From: Pachypanchax playfairii
Lineage: Eukaryota; Chordata; Actinopteri; Cyprinodontiformes; Aplocheilidae
Assembly: GCA_006937955.1 (NCBI GenBank)
Contig: SSNP01000038.1
Location: 3,004,420 to 3,068,419, forward strand
Reading direction: 5' to 3'
Length of the DNA: 64,000 nt
Positions 1 to 13,018 of this stretch are shown here, piece after piece. A model generated the notes under the pieces. The model saw only the letters and a program-made list of their open reading frames with translations. It made no database searches and was not told the DNA's origin. Every line of letters begins with the position of its first letter. The first letter of the stretch is position 1. Position numbers and translations under genes: made by a program.

Positions 1-603
1 GATTGTATTTTATATAATTGACTTTCAGTCTTCATCTGTATTTGATAGGAATTGGACCTGCTGCCTCTGTAGAGTTTTTAGAGCTGACATCTTTTGTGAT
101 TTGTTGGTGTTTTAATAAACTGAAACTGAAATGGAACAAGCTTGAAATAAATAGTTAAAAATTACAATACTGAAGAAATAAAACATTTTTTTTACATTTT
201 CAAAATTTTCAGCAGGATATTTTGACATCGTGATGATTTTGAACAAAACATTTGGATTTCAGAGTTATTGTTTTTGTTTTTGTTGTTAGTCAGCTGTTAT
301 CATCATTGCATTCCAAGCAAACTCAACTTTAGCACAAGTGTTTGCATAGAACAAGTAGAACTTGTAACATTCAGGTATTTTATTTAGTTTAAAATGATAA
401 ACTCCTGTGCAGCTTCCTTTTTTATGCATCAACTGGGCTGTTAGACCAACAGGACATTTACTGAAAATGGAGAATCAAATAAGAAACAGCCATTTTTAAT
501 GCCACTGTGCAGAAGGCAACTAATAATTTACTTTTGTCTTTAAGTAAAATTATTGCACATGGGAGATTTAACATGTGCATAGCCATTGTATAATGAGATT
601 TCA
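1..603. other. A+T-rich stretch, nothing recognised
   Basis: No open frame of useful length, no splice-flanked exon and no familiar repeat was seen. The sequence is unique-looking and ends at the TTAA that opens the inverted-repeat element at 604. Confidence 0.5.
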
Positions 604-1015
604 TTAAAGAGGCCATTTCATACAAATTTCAGGACTTTGTGGTTATTTCTTAAGTATTAACCAGTAATATGAAACATTTTATATCTAAAAAACATCAGGA
701 AACACTGATTGACATAACTTTCAATCTGTCTACATTATGCTAACAGCATTTTAGCCAGCAGCATGCTAGGCGTGGTTTCAACCGTTGGGAGCTGCCGAAT
801 ACTAACGAACAAAGGAGTTGTGATGAAACAGATACAGGCCGTTTGGACTCGGGAGAACTCGGGTTTTATCACCACCTGCGTAGTTTGAGAGATTAAAACC
901 GAAGAGAAGTTGTTGACCTGTTTTCACACCCACTATGAAGGTAAGAACACCTGTGGAGCTAAAATATTCAACCGAAACCTCAGAAAAACCGTTTTAAATG
1001 GAAGGGCCTCTTTAA
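604..1015 (+). mobile_element. TTAA-flanked non-autonomous inverted-repeat element, copy 1
   Basis: This interval and 47555-48136 are diverged copies of one dispersed element in the same orientation. Both begin TTAA-AGAGGCC and end in the inverted complement (GGCCTCT-TTAA here). The copies share long internal blocks, including stretches around 'ggactcgggagaactcggg' and 'ttgttgacctgttttcacac'. Copy 1 lacks about 170 bp found inside copy 2 between the blocks ending near 735 and resuming near 745. There is no coding capacity, so it would depend on a transposase elsewhere. A TTAA target duplication is typical of piggyBac-type elements, but the terminal bases are not classic piggyBac, so the superfamily is left open. 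The repetition itself is directly visible; the exact ends are inferred. Confidence 0.7.
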
Positions 1016-3879
1016 AACATGTAATATGTAACAAATGATTTCATCCATCTGTTCTGACATTGGATGACCTCTTATTTTTAACAAATAATAGTGTGATTGC
1101 ATTTATTGACGTTAGTCTTTACATCTTTTGCTCTTGCCTCTTCCATTTCTGCTGGATTGGGAGGTGTCAGTTGATGATTTTCTGTGTGAAGTGACTCTTT
1201 ACATTTTTACTGCTGATTTTTAATGTACACAGGAATAAACTGCACAGACAGTTTGTGACTAAATATTTCTGCACCACATTTGCATAATCATCTCAAAGGC
1301 TCTGCTATTTTAAAACCCTCATGCTTCTCTACTTCCTGTCAAATGACTAACATTGAAGTACCAAATGTTAACATGACCTTTTCAAACTGATAAAAAAGCT
1401 AACATTGTGCCAGCTCATCAAACATACTGTATACTTATTGCTAAGTCTAAATCTTTGCTGTCATAAAACATTTATTGCTACTAGATGCTCTTTCATGTCT
1501 CGAGTTTTGTACTTCAAGTCTAAACATTCTAATTGTTCTGTTCAAAACTATTCATCTTTGGAATGTTCAAGTTCAAACTCTTCCACAGTATTTTTGTGCA
1601 CCATGTCTATTACTATCTGAATATATTTGTTATCAAAGAGTACAAGCATATAAGCATTGAATGAACCAAACTTTGATTTAGATTCTGCTCCAGTAATTAC
1701 AGACATTAGGATCTTTTGACATTGTTGGTTTAGCAAATCAGAAAAATACACTGTTTTAGCACCGATTCTCAATACTGTACTGAGCGTTTTTGGGCTCCGA
1801 AGAGACTTACAACCAACAACACATGCGCGCACATTCCCAAAGGAGTTGAAAAATATGCATGCGCGAGGTTTTGCTCTGTTCAGCAGAACAAAACCAAAAT
1901 TGTGCAGAACTATGTCTCATTTTAATACAATGGTTAGCTTTAAAATGTAAAGATATACAAGGACAGACTGTAAAGCCAAAAATTTCACTTTAAAAAGCGG
2001 AACGGTTAAGGTTAGGGTAGCCGATAGTGTCGCTTACCAAAATCGACCAATGCAGTTGTATTTGACGTGAGGTCGGGCTGCGTTTCGAGGTGCGAATGTT
2101 TAAGCGACCAGCTACGTGCGTACGGCGCTTTTTGGTCGCTTAAAATGTGTTCGGTGTGAACGCACTGTAAACTGTCGGGGAGCTAAAAGAAAAAAGTTCA
2201 TCAAAATTTTTTCACAGACTTCCAGCTAATTTTTTAAACAATAAAATATATTCCAGATAAAGTGATTGTAGAAATTCTCTGTGACGTAATTATGTAACTA
2301 TTCTAGAATAAAATAATTCATCAAGAGACTTTTGAATTAGAATTTTATTATTATTATAAGCATTAAACATGTTTTATCATCTACACTTGTAATTTTCCAT
2401 TTTCTGTCTATAACTTCTCCCTCTCTGTCTCTTTCCTTCACATACACACTTGTTATTTTGCCTGAAGCTGCACATTTATCTTGCTGTCAATCAAAACCTA
2501 CAAAAAACCCTCACTAATTAAAATATTTGTGTGCCTCTTCTCTCAGGCAAGTTCAAACCGTATGCATCAAACTCAGTATTTAGAGAGCCCAACAAAACAA
2601 ACCTCCATTGAAAATAACCCTGTCAGCTCCAAAACAAAAAGAAAAAAAGTCTACCTACTTATCAACATGTAGAAATAAGCCTGGATGGAAGAGGAGTGCT
2701 GCAGGCAGAGTGAGAAAGTAAACAAGTCTCATTCAAGTGCACCAAAGGAGCACAAAGTCTGAAAAAATGAAAAAAGGAGAAATGGATGCAAGTAAAAATT
2801 TCAAGTGAGAAAACAAAACCAAAACTTAAAAAAATTGTGTTTATTTTCCACCAATCAGTTATTAAATACAGGTCATAAATCCCTTTAATGTTATGTTATG
2901 AATGTTGTGTAATGAAATTGCATGTATCAGACTTTGAAGCTGTTATTTGAAAGAATTTTATGGAAATTACACACATTGGCTTTGATTTGAATTAGGAATT
3001 CAAAAGAAAAAAGAAACGTGTGGGATGTTCCTTTTCATGGTCTGCCATCAACCACAAGACTGGGCAGCCAAATTAAATAAGCACATAAATCAAAACTGCT
3101 CAGGCTGTCTTTAAAGTTGTGAACTGTGTCATCCGACGAGCTCGGGAACTCCACGTGCATCAAGAGCGTATTGTCATTGCTGCATTTCTCAAGTGTGAAA
3201 TTACTATCAAATTGTGGACGAGCTGTAAAACAGCCTGCCTGTGTGCCATTTGGCAGTGGTTCCAGTTACTTCACAAGAGTTATTTTGACCAAAAGAAATA
3301 CAAGAGAGGGATGAGTCACTTATAAAATGTGTTCTATTAAAAGAGGAGAGGATACAGTAGGTTAGAAAAACGGGAAAACCCATATCAACCATAAACTTAC
3401 CAGATTTTATTAGGTTTTATCTAAAATCTGGGTTTTGTAACACCTGATCCAAACAGAGAGCAAGCTCCCAGCTGTTATAAGACATCAGTTCTTTAGATTC
3501 ACTAAGAATTAATCATGAAATGATCATGACTTCAAAACCATCCATCATAAAGCCCGAGTCAGGTTAATTTGTAGAATATAATCTTATAAAACATTACTGA
3601 CCAGTCTTATTGGTATCAAGCTAAACCATATGATAACATTCTATAATCATGCATAAAATATATGTAATATAAAGGTGCCTTAAGAGAAGAGGAACCAAAT
3701 ACTACAGAAATAAAAACATTAAACAGATCAGATTCACAAGACAAGAAAAAAGTATCAGAAAGTTACACACTGGGTAACAGCAGATGTACAGGGACAGAAC
3801 CATCTTTACATGCAATCATATCATAATAACACTTTGAAGAGGGACCAGCAGGTCTGAATCATAACTTGACAGTCATATT
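1016..3879. other. Intergenic or intronic stretch, no gene recognised
   Basis: Mostly A+T-rich unique sequence. Short open frames (for example minus strand 1548-1832 and plus strand 3119-3325) have no recognised domain and no convincing splice sites. The 1795-2170 part is richer in CpG and is described separately. Confidence 0.45.
1795..2170. other. CpG-containing patch in A+T-rich surroundings
   Basis: Several CpGs cluster here, including 'catgcgcgcac' near 1822, 'catgcgcgagg' near 1857, and a dense run around 2070-2160. The rest of the window is CpG-poor. It could be a young repeat that has not yet lost its CpGs (phrases such as 'gtgtgaacgcac' recur in fish DNA transposons) or a small regulatory island with NRF1-like GCGC sites. 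No inverted termini or open frame could be paired to decide. Confidence 0.3.
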
Positions 3880-4165
3880 GTCAGAGACTTCGCCGGAGGC
3901 TGTCTGGTTTCTGTGGTTTTATTGGAACTTTTCAGCACTCAACCACAGAATCTGGACTCAGTAACCGACTGGAGATGACTGAACTGGGACAGATGGACAT
4001 GGAACTGGAGACAAGATTAACAGGTCAGAAGACAAATGAAGCGATGCACCAGAGTAGAGTGGACTGGCAAACCAGATGTCAGAACAAGGAGGAGGTGAGT
4101 ACTGGCTAGTGTGAACTGACCAATGAGAGGGGGAATCGTGAATGAACACAGGTGGAGGTAGTTAA
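3880..4165. repeat. Probable dispersed fish repeat, family unknown
   Basis: The wording of this purine-rich segment ('gaactgggacagatggac', 'agagtagagtggactggcaa', and 'gtgaatgaacacaggtgg' at the end) resembles low-complexity dispersed repeats common in teleost genomes. No second copy in the window and no terminal repeats were found, so the call rests on resemblance only. A GTGAGT at about 4096 follows an open run, but I favour repeat over exon. Confidence 0.25.
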
Positions 4166-7100
4166 AGCTGATGGTGTCCTGATACTGATTTTAATAACGT
4201 GTGTAAAAGTGTCCAGTTTTCTTACAGAATCTGCAAACAGAATTCATTTCTGAGTTCTTAGATTTCCTTTCATGCATGTCAGGTTGATTCTGAACTGTAA
4301 ACATGCCTCATGGCTTTTTGTCTTATTTGTTTCATAGTAGATTAAAAAAGGCAACTGGACAAACTACCTATGACCTGGATGACTGAAAATCTTTAAAAGT
4401 TTCAGGATACACCTCGCCTCTCCACCAATGACTGCTAAAACAAGCCCACCTTTTCACCCCCATGACCCTAAACAAAACTAAGGAGGCTCAGAAAAGGACT
4501 GAGTAAATGTCTGTTAGTCATGCTCATTTGTTTCTGTTCTTTATCATCAGCTTTTTTTCTTACAATTTCTTACAAGCTCCTTGTTTGTGTTGTTTTTATA
4601 AAGTGATAAAATAGCAGTTTAAATACGTTCTATAATTTTACACCCTTTGCTGTCACAAGCAGGCTGGAGAATGATGATTGGAGAAACAACTGAATGTCTT
4701 TCTGTCCAACTATTTTAAAATGTATCCAGCGGCATCTTAACATGGTGAACAGGAAGAAAAAAAATGAAGAAAAACATGTTTGTTTCAGGAACAAATTTAA
4801 ACAAATGAATACAAGTTACATGACAAGACAACTTGTGGTACTTCTGATGTCCCAAACAAACCCAAACATTTGTAAAAACTGTCAGTCTACGTCTTTATAT
4901 GTTGTAGACAGAGGGTGTGCGTGTGTGTGTTTAAGTGAGGGAGACTTCATACCTGAGAGGGCATGTAATGAAAGACCTTTGTTTGAGTTAATGAGGACCG
5001 AAGGACTTAAAATGTTTCAATAGACAAAATAATTAGAGCCTGCTTTTGTGACTTAGCGTGGAACTTTGAACACAGTCTATGTGTGTCTGTGTCTTAACAA
5101 CATTTGTATCTTCAAAGTATATGAATATGTTTGCTTTGATCACACCATCCATTGTGAGATAGTGACGGTGGGACTGTTGTGTTTCAAGCTGTGAAGGCTA
5201 CAGCGAAAAGCATTTTCAGCCTGTCAGTTCCTCTCTTCTTCTTCTTCTGAAACTTTAGTTGAGATATGACTCTTTGTCTCAGGTCCATTACTTTACTCTG
5301 TAACAAGCTTTACTGCTTGTGACAGCCAATCTATACATATCAAAGCACGCTTTCTTTAAACGGGCATGCATGTATGTGTGCACAGATGCACACATTTCAT
5401 TACCTTGTAGAGCAAATATGAATCAAGGAGCCCATTTAGAGAATTTTCAAACAGCATAGATGAGTCAGATTTTTTGCAACTCTTTTAATTATTCTGTTAG
5501 TTCCACAGTCATGTTGCTAATTTATTTTTAACAAAATGCAAAATAACGTACATTTAAAAGAAAATTACATAAAAGATAAAACTATGAAAGCATGAATTAG
5601 AAATGAAAGTAAAACTTTTGTACAAATACACACATGATTAAATATATTTAACAACAGTAGAAAGACTAAAGGGCATTCCAGCTGTTCACTGTAAGATATG
5701 AGGAAGAGATTCATTCAAAGAATGCTTTGATAAATCTCTTGATTCACTGTCAGAAGTTTATTTTTCTCATGTATCATTTGTTACCCTGCATGTGTATTTG
5801 CATACAGCCTTGAGCCAAAGAAGGGTTTAACTTAAAACAGAGTGGAGAAACTTTCCACCTTTTCATCATGTAACACATTCACACGTTCAAACGTCAGTGC
5901 ATGCACAGACACACTGTGTGCCCTGGATGTGGCCCTCAGAAATGTTCAGTCAGAGTGGGAAGCAGTGAGAAACTGGTGATTAAAATGATGGCTGGATGAA
6001 GAATGCTTTTGTCATTTCTCTGCAGCTTTTTACCTGCATGTCAGCTAATATTCCAAAAAAACAGGTTACATCTTTTATCAAACAGAAATTGCTCTGACCT
6101 TTATCTTTCTTCTATTCTTTACTTCTTTGTTTGCTTTCAATTTTGTTATTTATTTTATTATGGAGAATGTTGTTTCTACATTAGTGTTTTAGTTTTATGT
6201 TTGTGAAAGCATATTAGTTATTGAATCAAAAGAAATATATTTTTTTAAATGTTTGAGGACCTCAAATATATCTGTGGGCAGTGTTTTTTGTCATGCTTGA
6301 TGTACAGTACACACTCACGCTAACCTCCAAATGTACAAGATTTTTTTTGAGCACATTTACTTGAAATAGAGATTAGAATTTTTTCAAATGCATCAATCAG
6401 ATTTGGCCCACCAATAAAAACACTCATAGAAATTAAGCTCCGAAGTTAAAATACAACAATCATAAAAAATCCTATAAAACACATACAGTAAAGTCAATTT
6501 ATTTTATAGCATAAATGTGTATTTAACTTTTATTTTGTTATATTTTATTTTATATCTTTACTCAACACTGTTATTGTATGAAGAACAAAGGTGAATGTAC
6601 TTGTGTGAGAAAACCCGGAACAGCATAATGACTTGAATATGATTCATTTGAATGTTTTTGCAGTTAATCTACAGACACAAAAGTACAAAATCCAATAAAC
6701 TGAATTAAAGGCAAATGTTATTATTGTTATTTTAATGCTTATTCCTATTATTCAATTTGAAAAAGAAGCCAAAAAGCTTTTTGGTTACAAACTAAAATTT
6801 GTTCAAGAAATGAAAAAGAAGTCGAGTTATCTTTGATTTATTTTGTAAGGTGTTGCTTCATCCTACATGTCTGAAAATCTGCATCAGTATACAACAGAAA
6901 GTAAAGCATTAAAGTGTCATGATGAGTGGTAGGTAGTGAGATAGAGACCCAAATACAGAACTCAGTCTGTCACGCATGATGAAATAAAGATAAACAACAA
7001 GTAAAACAAATACACCCTGAACACAACACCATAACAAAACCAAAATAAAAATAAAACTGACTACATTGTACTTTTTCATTTTTATTTTAATAAAATATTA

Positions 7101-9819
7101 TCTCTATAAGAGGTGAATTGTGCTTCTTCCATGGTAAAATCAGCTGATTAAAACAGTTCTTTACATTGAACAAAGATTTTTGCTCAATAGATGTTGTTTA
7201 GCTTTAATTAGAACATCGTGAGATCTGTTGTCATTTCTCATGTTGGATAGTTGCCATGATGTGGCCATATGACTAAGATCAGATCTGTTCTTCTATATGA
7301 GGAACTATTAAATATTTTAAGTTGAAGTTGAAGTGGAAGCTTGCTCCCTTCACTCCAGGTATTGATCTGGAACTGTGGTGCCACTGGGGCTGTGCAAAAC
7401 AAAAACAAAAAAAAGAAGATCATTATTTGGGATTTCCTGTTGAAAGCTGGGACTTTTCCCCTAAAAAACACAAAAAATACCTGTCTTATTCTTTATAATA
7501 AGCTGTATAAATAATCAGGGTATCCTTCCTGTCCAATCTAGGGCCCCCTGTGTGGGAAGAAACCTCTGGCTGCCTGACATCTCACTCCTCTGTCAGACAG
7601 CAGATTTTAATGCAGGTCATCTTGCTACCTTAATCGAGCTCTTGTCCAGGCTTGACTTTCCTCTGAGCATGCCTCATTGTGTCCCTGATTGCCTCATCCA
7701 AATGTTTGAGTTCCTGTGTCAGTCTGTGGGTTGGATGGAGGTTTGACAACAAGCTGCATGTGGAAGTTTTGGTGCAAGGTCCATTGTGCTGGTGTCTCAT
7801 AGTCTGGAATCCAACCGCAACCAATTATGAGCACTAACATCATGCTATGTGCACCTAGCTGTATTCAGTACATGAGAAATTGCATCCATCATTATGGAAT
7901 GACAGGTTTTGTCGGTGTCACAGCATGAGTTCATAACAGAAATCCATTCTATTAAATATACTTTACTTATACTGGTTTCCATAGAAAGTTTCCTTTTGAT
8001 TTCTGTTTTTGTGTTGAGCAGTAGTGGGAATTTATAGTTTCTGTTCCAGCTTGACAGAATTTTCCAATGGCAAAAATAAATGGAAATATAACATAGACTA
8101 AAATAGTCTCTTCAATTTTAAATGCATTGTCCAACAGACAAATTCAGTTCCCTTTGTTGAGTTTTTGTGTGCTCACAGTGATCTTAACCATGCTGAGAGG
8201 TGCTAATCTTTGACATGCAGCAGACAAGCACACACACATCCACACACAGATGACAAGATAAGGCTCTGGTCCTAGATTATATTGTGAGGCCTTGAAGAGA
8301 CAAGAGAGTTCCATTAGCCAAAGCAGCCGAGCATGGCCACTGCTGGCTCATCACTATCTGCCACCCCATCTAGTCAGAGGTCTGGAGCAGGAAAGAGAGG
8401 AAGAGGTGCACTGAGAGTGAAAGTGATGGAAGAGAAACAGAAGCAGCAAGAGAAGGTCTGAGAAGAAAGAAAAGACAAGAACAAGGAGAAGAGAAGGATG
8501 GAAACAAATCAGTAAATATCACTTTACACATCACATATCTGGTCAGCACTTGATTAGTCAGCACACATGGTACAACAGACCTGAGGGACCAATATATTTA
8601 CCATTAAAGCACTGGTGTAATGTTTCACTGTGATTTATGAAGGCTTAAATACCATATCATTCCCCAGTTACCCGCCATATTGTTAACAATATATCAGTGT
8701 TGCTGTTCTCTTGTTGGACTCTAACGAGACATATACATAGAACAATTACTCACAATGCTATGGGGCTTATTCTCAAAATGCTCATCATGCTGCAGTTGAT
8801 TAAGTTAAAGAATGTGTTTGCCTGGTTGTTTTTCCATCTGCTTCCAAAACAATTAGGCACATGCCTTGGTTTCCTCTCCTCTCCTGTCTCGCTCTCGCCT
8901 CTCCTCTCTTCTCATGCTAGCTATCCTCCTGGGAGCTAACTTCTCTACCTCCCTTCTTGTTTCTCCCCTGTCTCCTCCTCTCCTTTAATTCAACGCCTGC
9001 AGAACACTGAGAAAAGTGCTGATGAACAATTAAACACAGCCCTTCCCCAGGGAGACAAGGTCACTCCTGTTTGTGTGGCTCTGTGTGTGTATGTGTGTGG
9101 ATGGATGGGGGGTAAGTGCACTAAACCTGTTAGAGGAATAAAGAAAGGGAGATACTTGGCAGGGGTACAAATATTTGGCAGGCAAAGAGCAAAAAGCTGA
9201 GTTATGTTATACAGCCCAGTGAGATTAAAGTTCCAGTGCTGAAAATATTTTAAAATCTAAGATACACTGACCAAACAGTGAAATCTCAATATCCGATCTC
9301 AATAATGAACATGTCATTCTAAGCACTAAGGGTTAATTAGTGATCAGCCTCTCTATAAATAAGAGGTTAATGTTTAACACTTGATCGCTCAATACTATCA
9401 GTAGAACACATAGAAAAATCCAGTTAAATCAATTTGACAGATTACTTTTAAGTTCTGAAAAGACATAAATGATCTCCAAACCTGAATTTTATTGGTTTTG
9501 GAGACCAGCTTGAGTTTGACCTATTTTGCTGGACTGATATTTTTGGTTATATGTACAGTAAAACAAACACACACACAAAAAGAATAAAATTGTTCTTTAA
9601 AAATCAGTTGAGGTGCAGTTGTGCATGTGCATTGCAACCTATGCATATGGAAGAAGTTATGTTCCTTGATGGGTCCACGTTCTGCCAACAACAGCTGGAT
9701 AAAAGGGTCAAGGTGTGACTTAAGGAGGTGCCAGGCTGTTGCGACTGTGTGGTTCTTCCACATGATACTGAGGCTATTGAAGAATAAGCTGCTTGACATT
9801 GGAAGGAAAGTACAAGTAC
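4166..9819. other. Long stretch without recognised genes
   Basis: A+T-rich unique sequence with local composition biases: a purine-rich run at about 8390-8510 and pyrimidine-rich runs at about 8870-8990. Open frames here (for example plus 4694-5023) carry no recognisable domain. Nothing else could be supported. Confidence 0.45.
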
Positions 9820-9942
<123 letters not shown>

Positions 9943-10767
9943 GATATCTGTGTTGAACCGCTTCAGTTTTATTTAGAAGAAGGAAAAATAAGTAAAAATT
10001 GGACATCATTTACAATCTGGTGGATATGTTCAATTGTCTGATTTATGCAAATAAATTCTGTCTTTCTTATGCATGTCCAACCAAAACACACATACACATT
10101 CACTTGGCAAAAAATACTTGTGGTAAAAACCTCAAAGAGACAAACATGGCCATCTTGTGATGAAATTCTTCGTCTCTCTTAGGATTCGTCAGCAGCACGG
10201 ATGGAGTTCAAAGCCGAGTAAAAATGAGGAAACATAATGCAAACTAGAGCGTGAGGCATGCTAGCTGTTTCCTCTCAATCATTGCCTGACAGATCATTAT
10301 TAGCTGTCTCCGTGTGTGGGAAATCATTAATTTTGGAAAAACAAAATATGTCAAGTTTATCCCTGGGGCCAGCAACTATTTTTGTGTGTTCAACACAGGA
10401 GGTGTTGAATGCAATGATTTCCTCAAGGCCATTTGTTATTTATTACTTCTTCTCATGCATTTTACTTGAGTTGGGGGTTGAAAGGGGAGCTGTAATTTGT
10501 TCAAAAATACATATTCTATTTACAGGGTAGTACAAAACAGAAGGATAAAAAGAAGGGATAATGTTCATTATCTGATTTCAACATTCCTGCTTTTAACAGT
10601 ATAATTATACTAGGATGAGTCCATTAATTTGATATCTGCTGCTTTTGTTTATGTATCCCATTGAGCCAAGCTTCAAAAATCTCCTACTGAATGTTGGCCT
10701 AAAATATTGCCTCATTTTAGAAAATTCATGCTTTTTCTCTCTTTTGGAAATCTTGGCTTCCACAAGG
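9943..10767. other. High-complexity stretch, possible noncoding element
   Basis: No gene. The 10140-10530 part is of balanced composition, free of simple repeats and rich in homeodomain-like ATTA/TAAT cores ('cagatcattattagctg', 'ggaaatcattaattttgg'). It resembles conserved noncoding elements near developmental genes. This is an impression from composition only. Confidence 0.3.
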
Positions 10768-11249
10768 CTAATTCATCCATGCTGAAAACACAATGGTGAC
10801 AGCTACATAGAATGCCAAAAAAATTTGAACAATTTTAAACCTGGGGCGCGTCCACACCTGTATACTGTAGAGCCAGCGTGAGATTTTTTCATGCTTCAGA
10901 CTTTTCGTCCAAATTTCATCACCTGTCTGGGCCACTGTGACTTCTTCTGCAGCCATATTTCCTCCATCTCATACAACTCATCAAGGATCCAGAAGCACAC
11001 CATGCTTTCAAAATGCTCAGCTTTTCCCATGTTGTCCACCTCTTTGACGGTCCCTTCATTGGCTGCTTCTATTGAATGCAAAATCCTGCTGCTGGCAAGC
11101 AAGACTTGAAATAGGGTCCACACATGAATGCTACCATGCAGGCCACTGCCCAGTTTCACAAATGCCATGTTAGGCTTGTCAGCCATCAAAGGCAGCATCG
11201 TTTGCCACTTTGTTTCCCACCAGTCTGACTGATTCTCCTGTGGCATCAT
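10768..11249 (-). pseudogene. Possible coding relic of unknown origin
   Basis: Two overlapping minus-strand frames (11249 to 10896, 117 codons, and 10956 to 10768, 62 codons) follow one another with a shift of frame near 10900-10950. The first reads like real protein, with residues such as EEIWLQKKSQWPRQVMKFG near its end and several Trp. The segment is also more G+C-rich than its neighbours. This is the pattern of a frameshifted transposon or processed-gene remnant. I do not recognise the family; no DDE triad, zinc finger or reverse-transcriptase motif is visible. Confidence 0.25.
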
Positions 11250-12763
11250 ATAATTTTTTCCATCCCTTCAACCCCTAAATTTTTCTTTGTAGTACTCTGG
11301 ATTTGACTTTATTTATTCTAGTGTCTTGCTAGACTCTTGAAAATTATGTTGTTTACATTCTAATATGTTGTTCAAAATAAGAACCTCGTTCAGTTTCATG
11401 AAATAAAAAAGCCTATTCTACTGCAGAGTTACTGTGCAAATCTGCACAGTTTCATGAATGTGTGGACATTTTCTGGAGGTGCAAATCTGAAAATCACAAC
11501 CTGACATTTATGAGCTCACTGAGCTAATCTGGTAATTGTATACTTCCTACCCCTAATGTGGCATATGTGCCAGTCTGTCCATGCATGTGCTGCTGTAAGT
11601 CACTAACATTAACCCCATGAACCTCAAGCGTGAAGAGCCTACGGGAAAGCTTGTTAGGCATGTGACATATTACACATGTACATGGATTTGACACACATGT
11701 CGCAGTGAGAGTTAAAGTGCCATAAAACCTGGGAAGGCTGTAGTTGCCTGCACAGTAACATTTAGATGATGATTTCAGGGTTTCACTTGCTTCATGGAGC
11801 CATCTTTTACTTTAGTTGTTTCATGCACATAAGATGGAATTTTGTATGCCCACTTTCACTTTATGCTGTTCTTTTTCTCTTTCATGTTAGAAGCCAGGAG
11901 TCATTTTAAAGTGAGACACATACACTCTAATAAAGAAGTGATGGTCACTTTGCTGGTCAGTAATGAAGTGGCTTGAATATGTCAAGATTGAACCAAATGC
12001 TCAGGCGGCAACTGAAAACAAGCTGTGTCTGGCTTGTTCAGTGTGACCAGCAAACAACAGAACATTTGTTTATTTATTCATTTTATTCAAAAATCAGTAA
12101 TTGTATGTTGAACATTTTAATACTGATACCAGTGATCAGTTACGTGGAGGTCAGATACTGATTTGGTGCTCATGCTAAATTCCCTGTAGCTTCATTAAAG
12201 AGGTTGTATTCTAAAATGAACCTAATCAACCTAAAACCTTTGCAAAATGCAAGATAAATGGCAGCAAGTTGTTTTTTCTTTGACTTTTTCAATCTATGAA
12301 GGCTTCAGTTTGAGTGAGAAAAACATTAAATAGAAGAGATTATATGTTTTTAGTTCTTTGGAAATTTTTACAAGCTAACTTGATGAAAATGCAAGACATG
12401 TCAACTAAATAAAAGACTGCTGTGCATAATTACAGACTCATTTATTGTAATGAATTATTTAGCATGAGTCACAGCCCTGCATTAGCTCACAGCTGTAACT
12501 CTGACGTATCTTCATGCATATAAGAAGCAATGTAGTTACACAGTACAGTCATGTACACCTCGGCCACTCAAATGTGTTTAAGTTGCATGTTGCTTTGTTA
12601 TGACATGCTTTTTTTTATAAAACGAAAACGTCCACTAAAGTTACTGACTGTGCTGTATGATGAGCTAAATATTATGTAAGGCTTTTGAATAGATTTTTTT
12701 TTACTCACAAATTTGATCACCTACACACTATATCCCAATGATCTTTGTTGTTTTTTAAAAAAT
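11250..12763. other. Stretch without recognised genes
   Basis: Unique A+T-rich sequence. A 'cattaaagagg' at about 12190 matches the first bases of the TTAA element at 604, but the similarity does not continue. Nothing else was recognised. Confidence 0.45.
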
Positions 12764-13018
12764 TCCATACAGTTTGTTCTGCTTATCCAAGATGGGGTCA
12801 TGGGGCAAAGAGTCAGGAGAGAAACTCAGACATCCCTCTCTACAGCAGCACTCTCCAAATCCCCCTGAGGGATCCCAAGGTGTTCCCAGGCCAGACTGGA
12901 TGTATAATTCCTCCAGTGACATCTGGCTCTGCCTGGGGGTCCTCTGCTAGTGGGACATGACCAGAAAACCTCCAGAGGGAGGAGACCGGGAGGCATCCTA
13001 ATCAGACACCCTCTTTAT
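12764..13018 (-). mobile_element. Decayed 3' end of a fish non-LTR retrotransposon (LINE)
   Basis: On the minus strand the segment reads through a protein tail containing GPPGRARCHWRNYTSSLAWE, then HLGIP and a diverged acidic stretch, followed by a stop. This matches my memory of the C-terminal tail of a very common teleost LINE, usually of the form GRPRTRWRDYxSxLAWERLGIPPEEL. After the stop comes the usual 'ataagc' region, here followed by a decayed tail near 12764-12780. The copy is 5'-truncated and mutated and cannot be active. I would place it in an RTE/Rex-like or L2-like group without choosing. Confidence 0.65.

Noticed and set aside
12186..12240. A third copy of the TTAA element, from 'cattaaagagg'
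   Set aside because: The match stops after about 11 bases; later sequence is unrelated to both copies and no right end is present.
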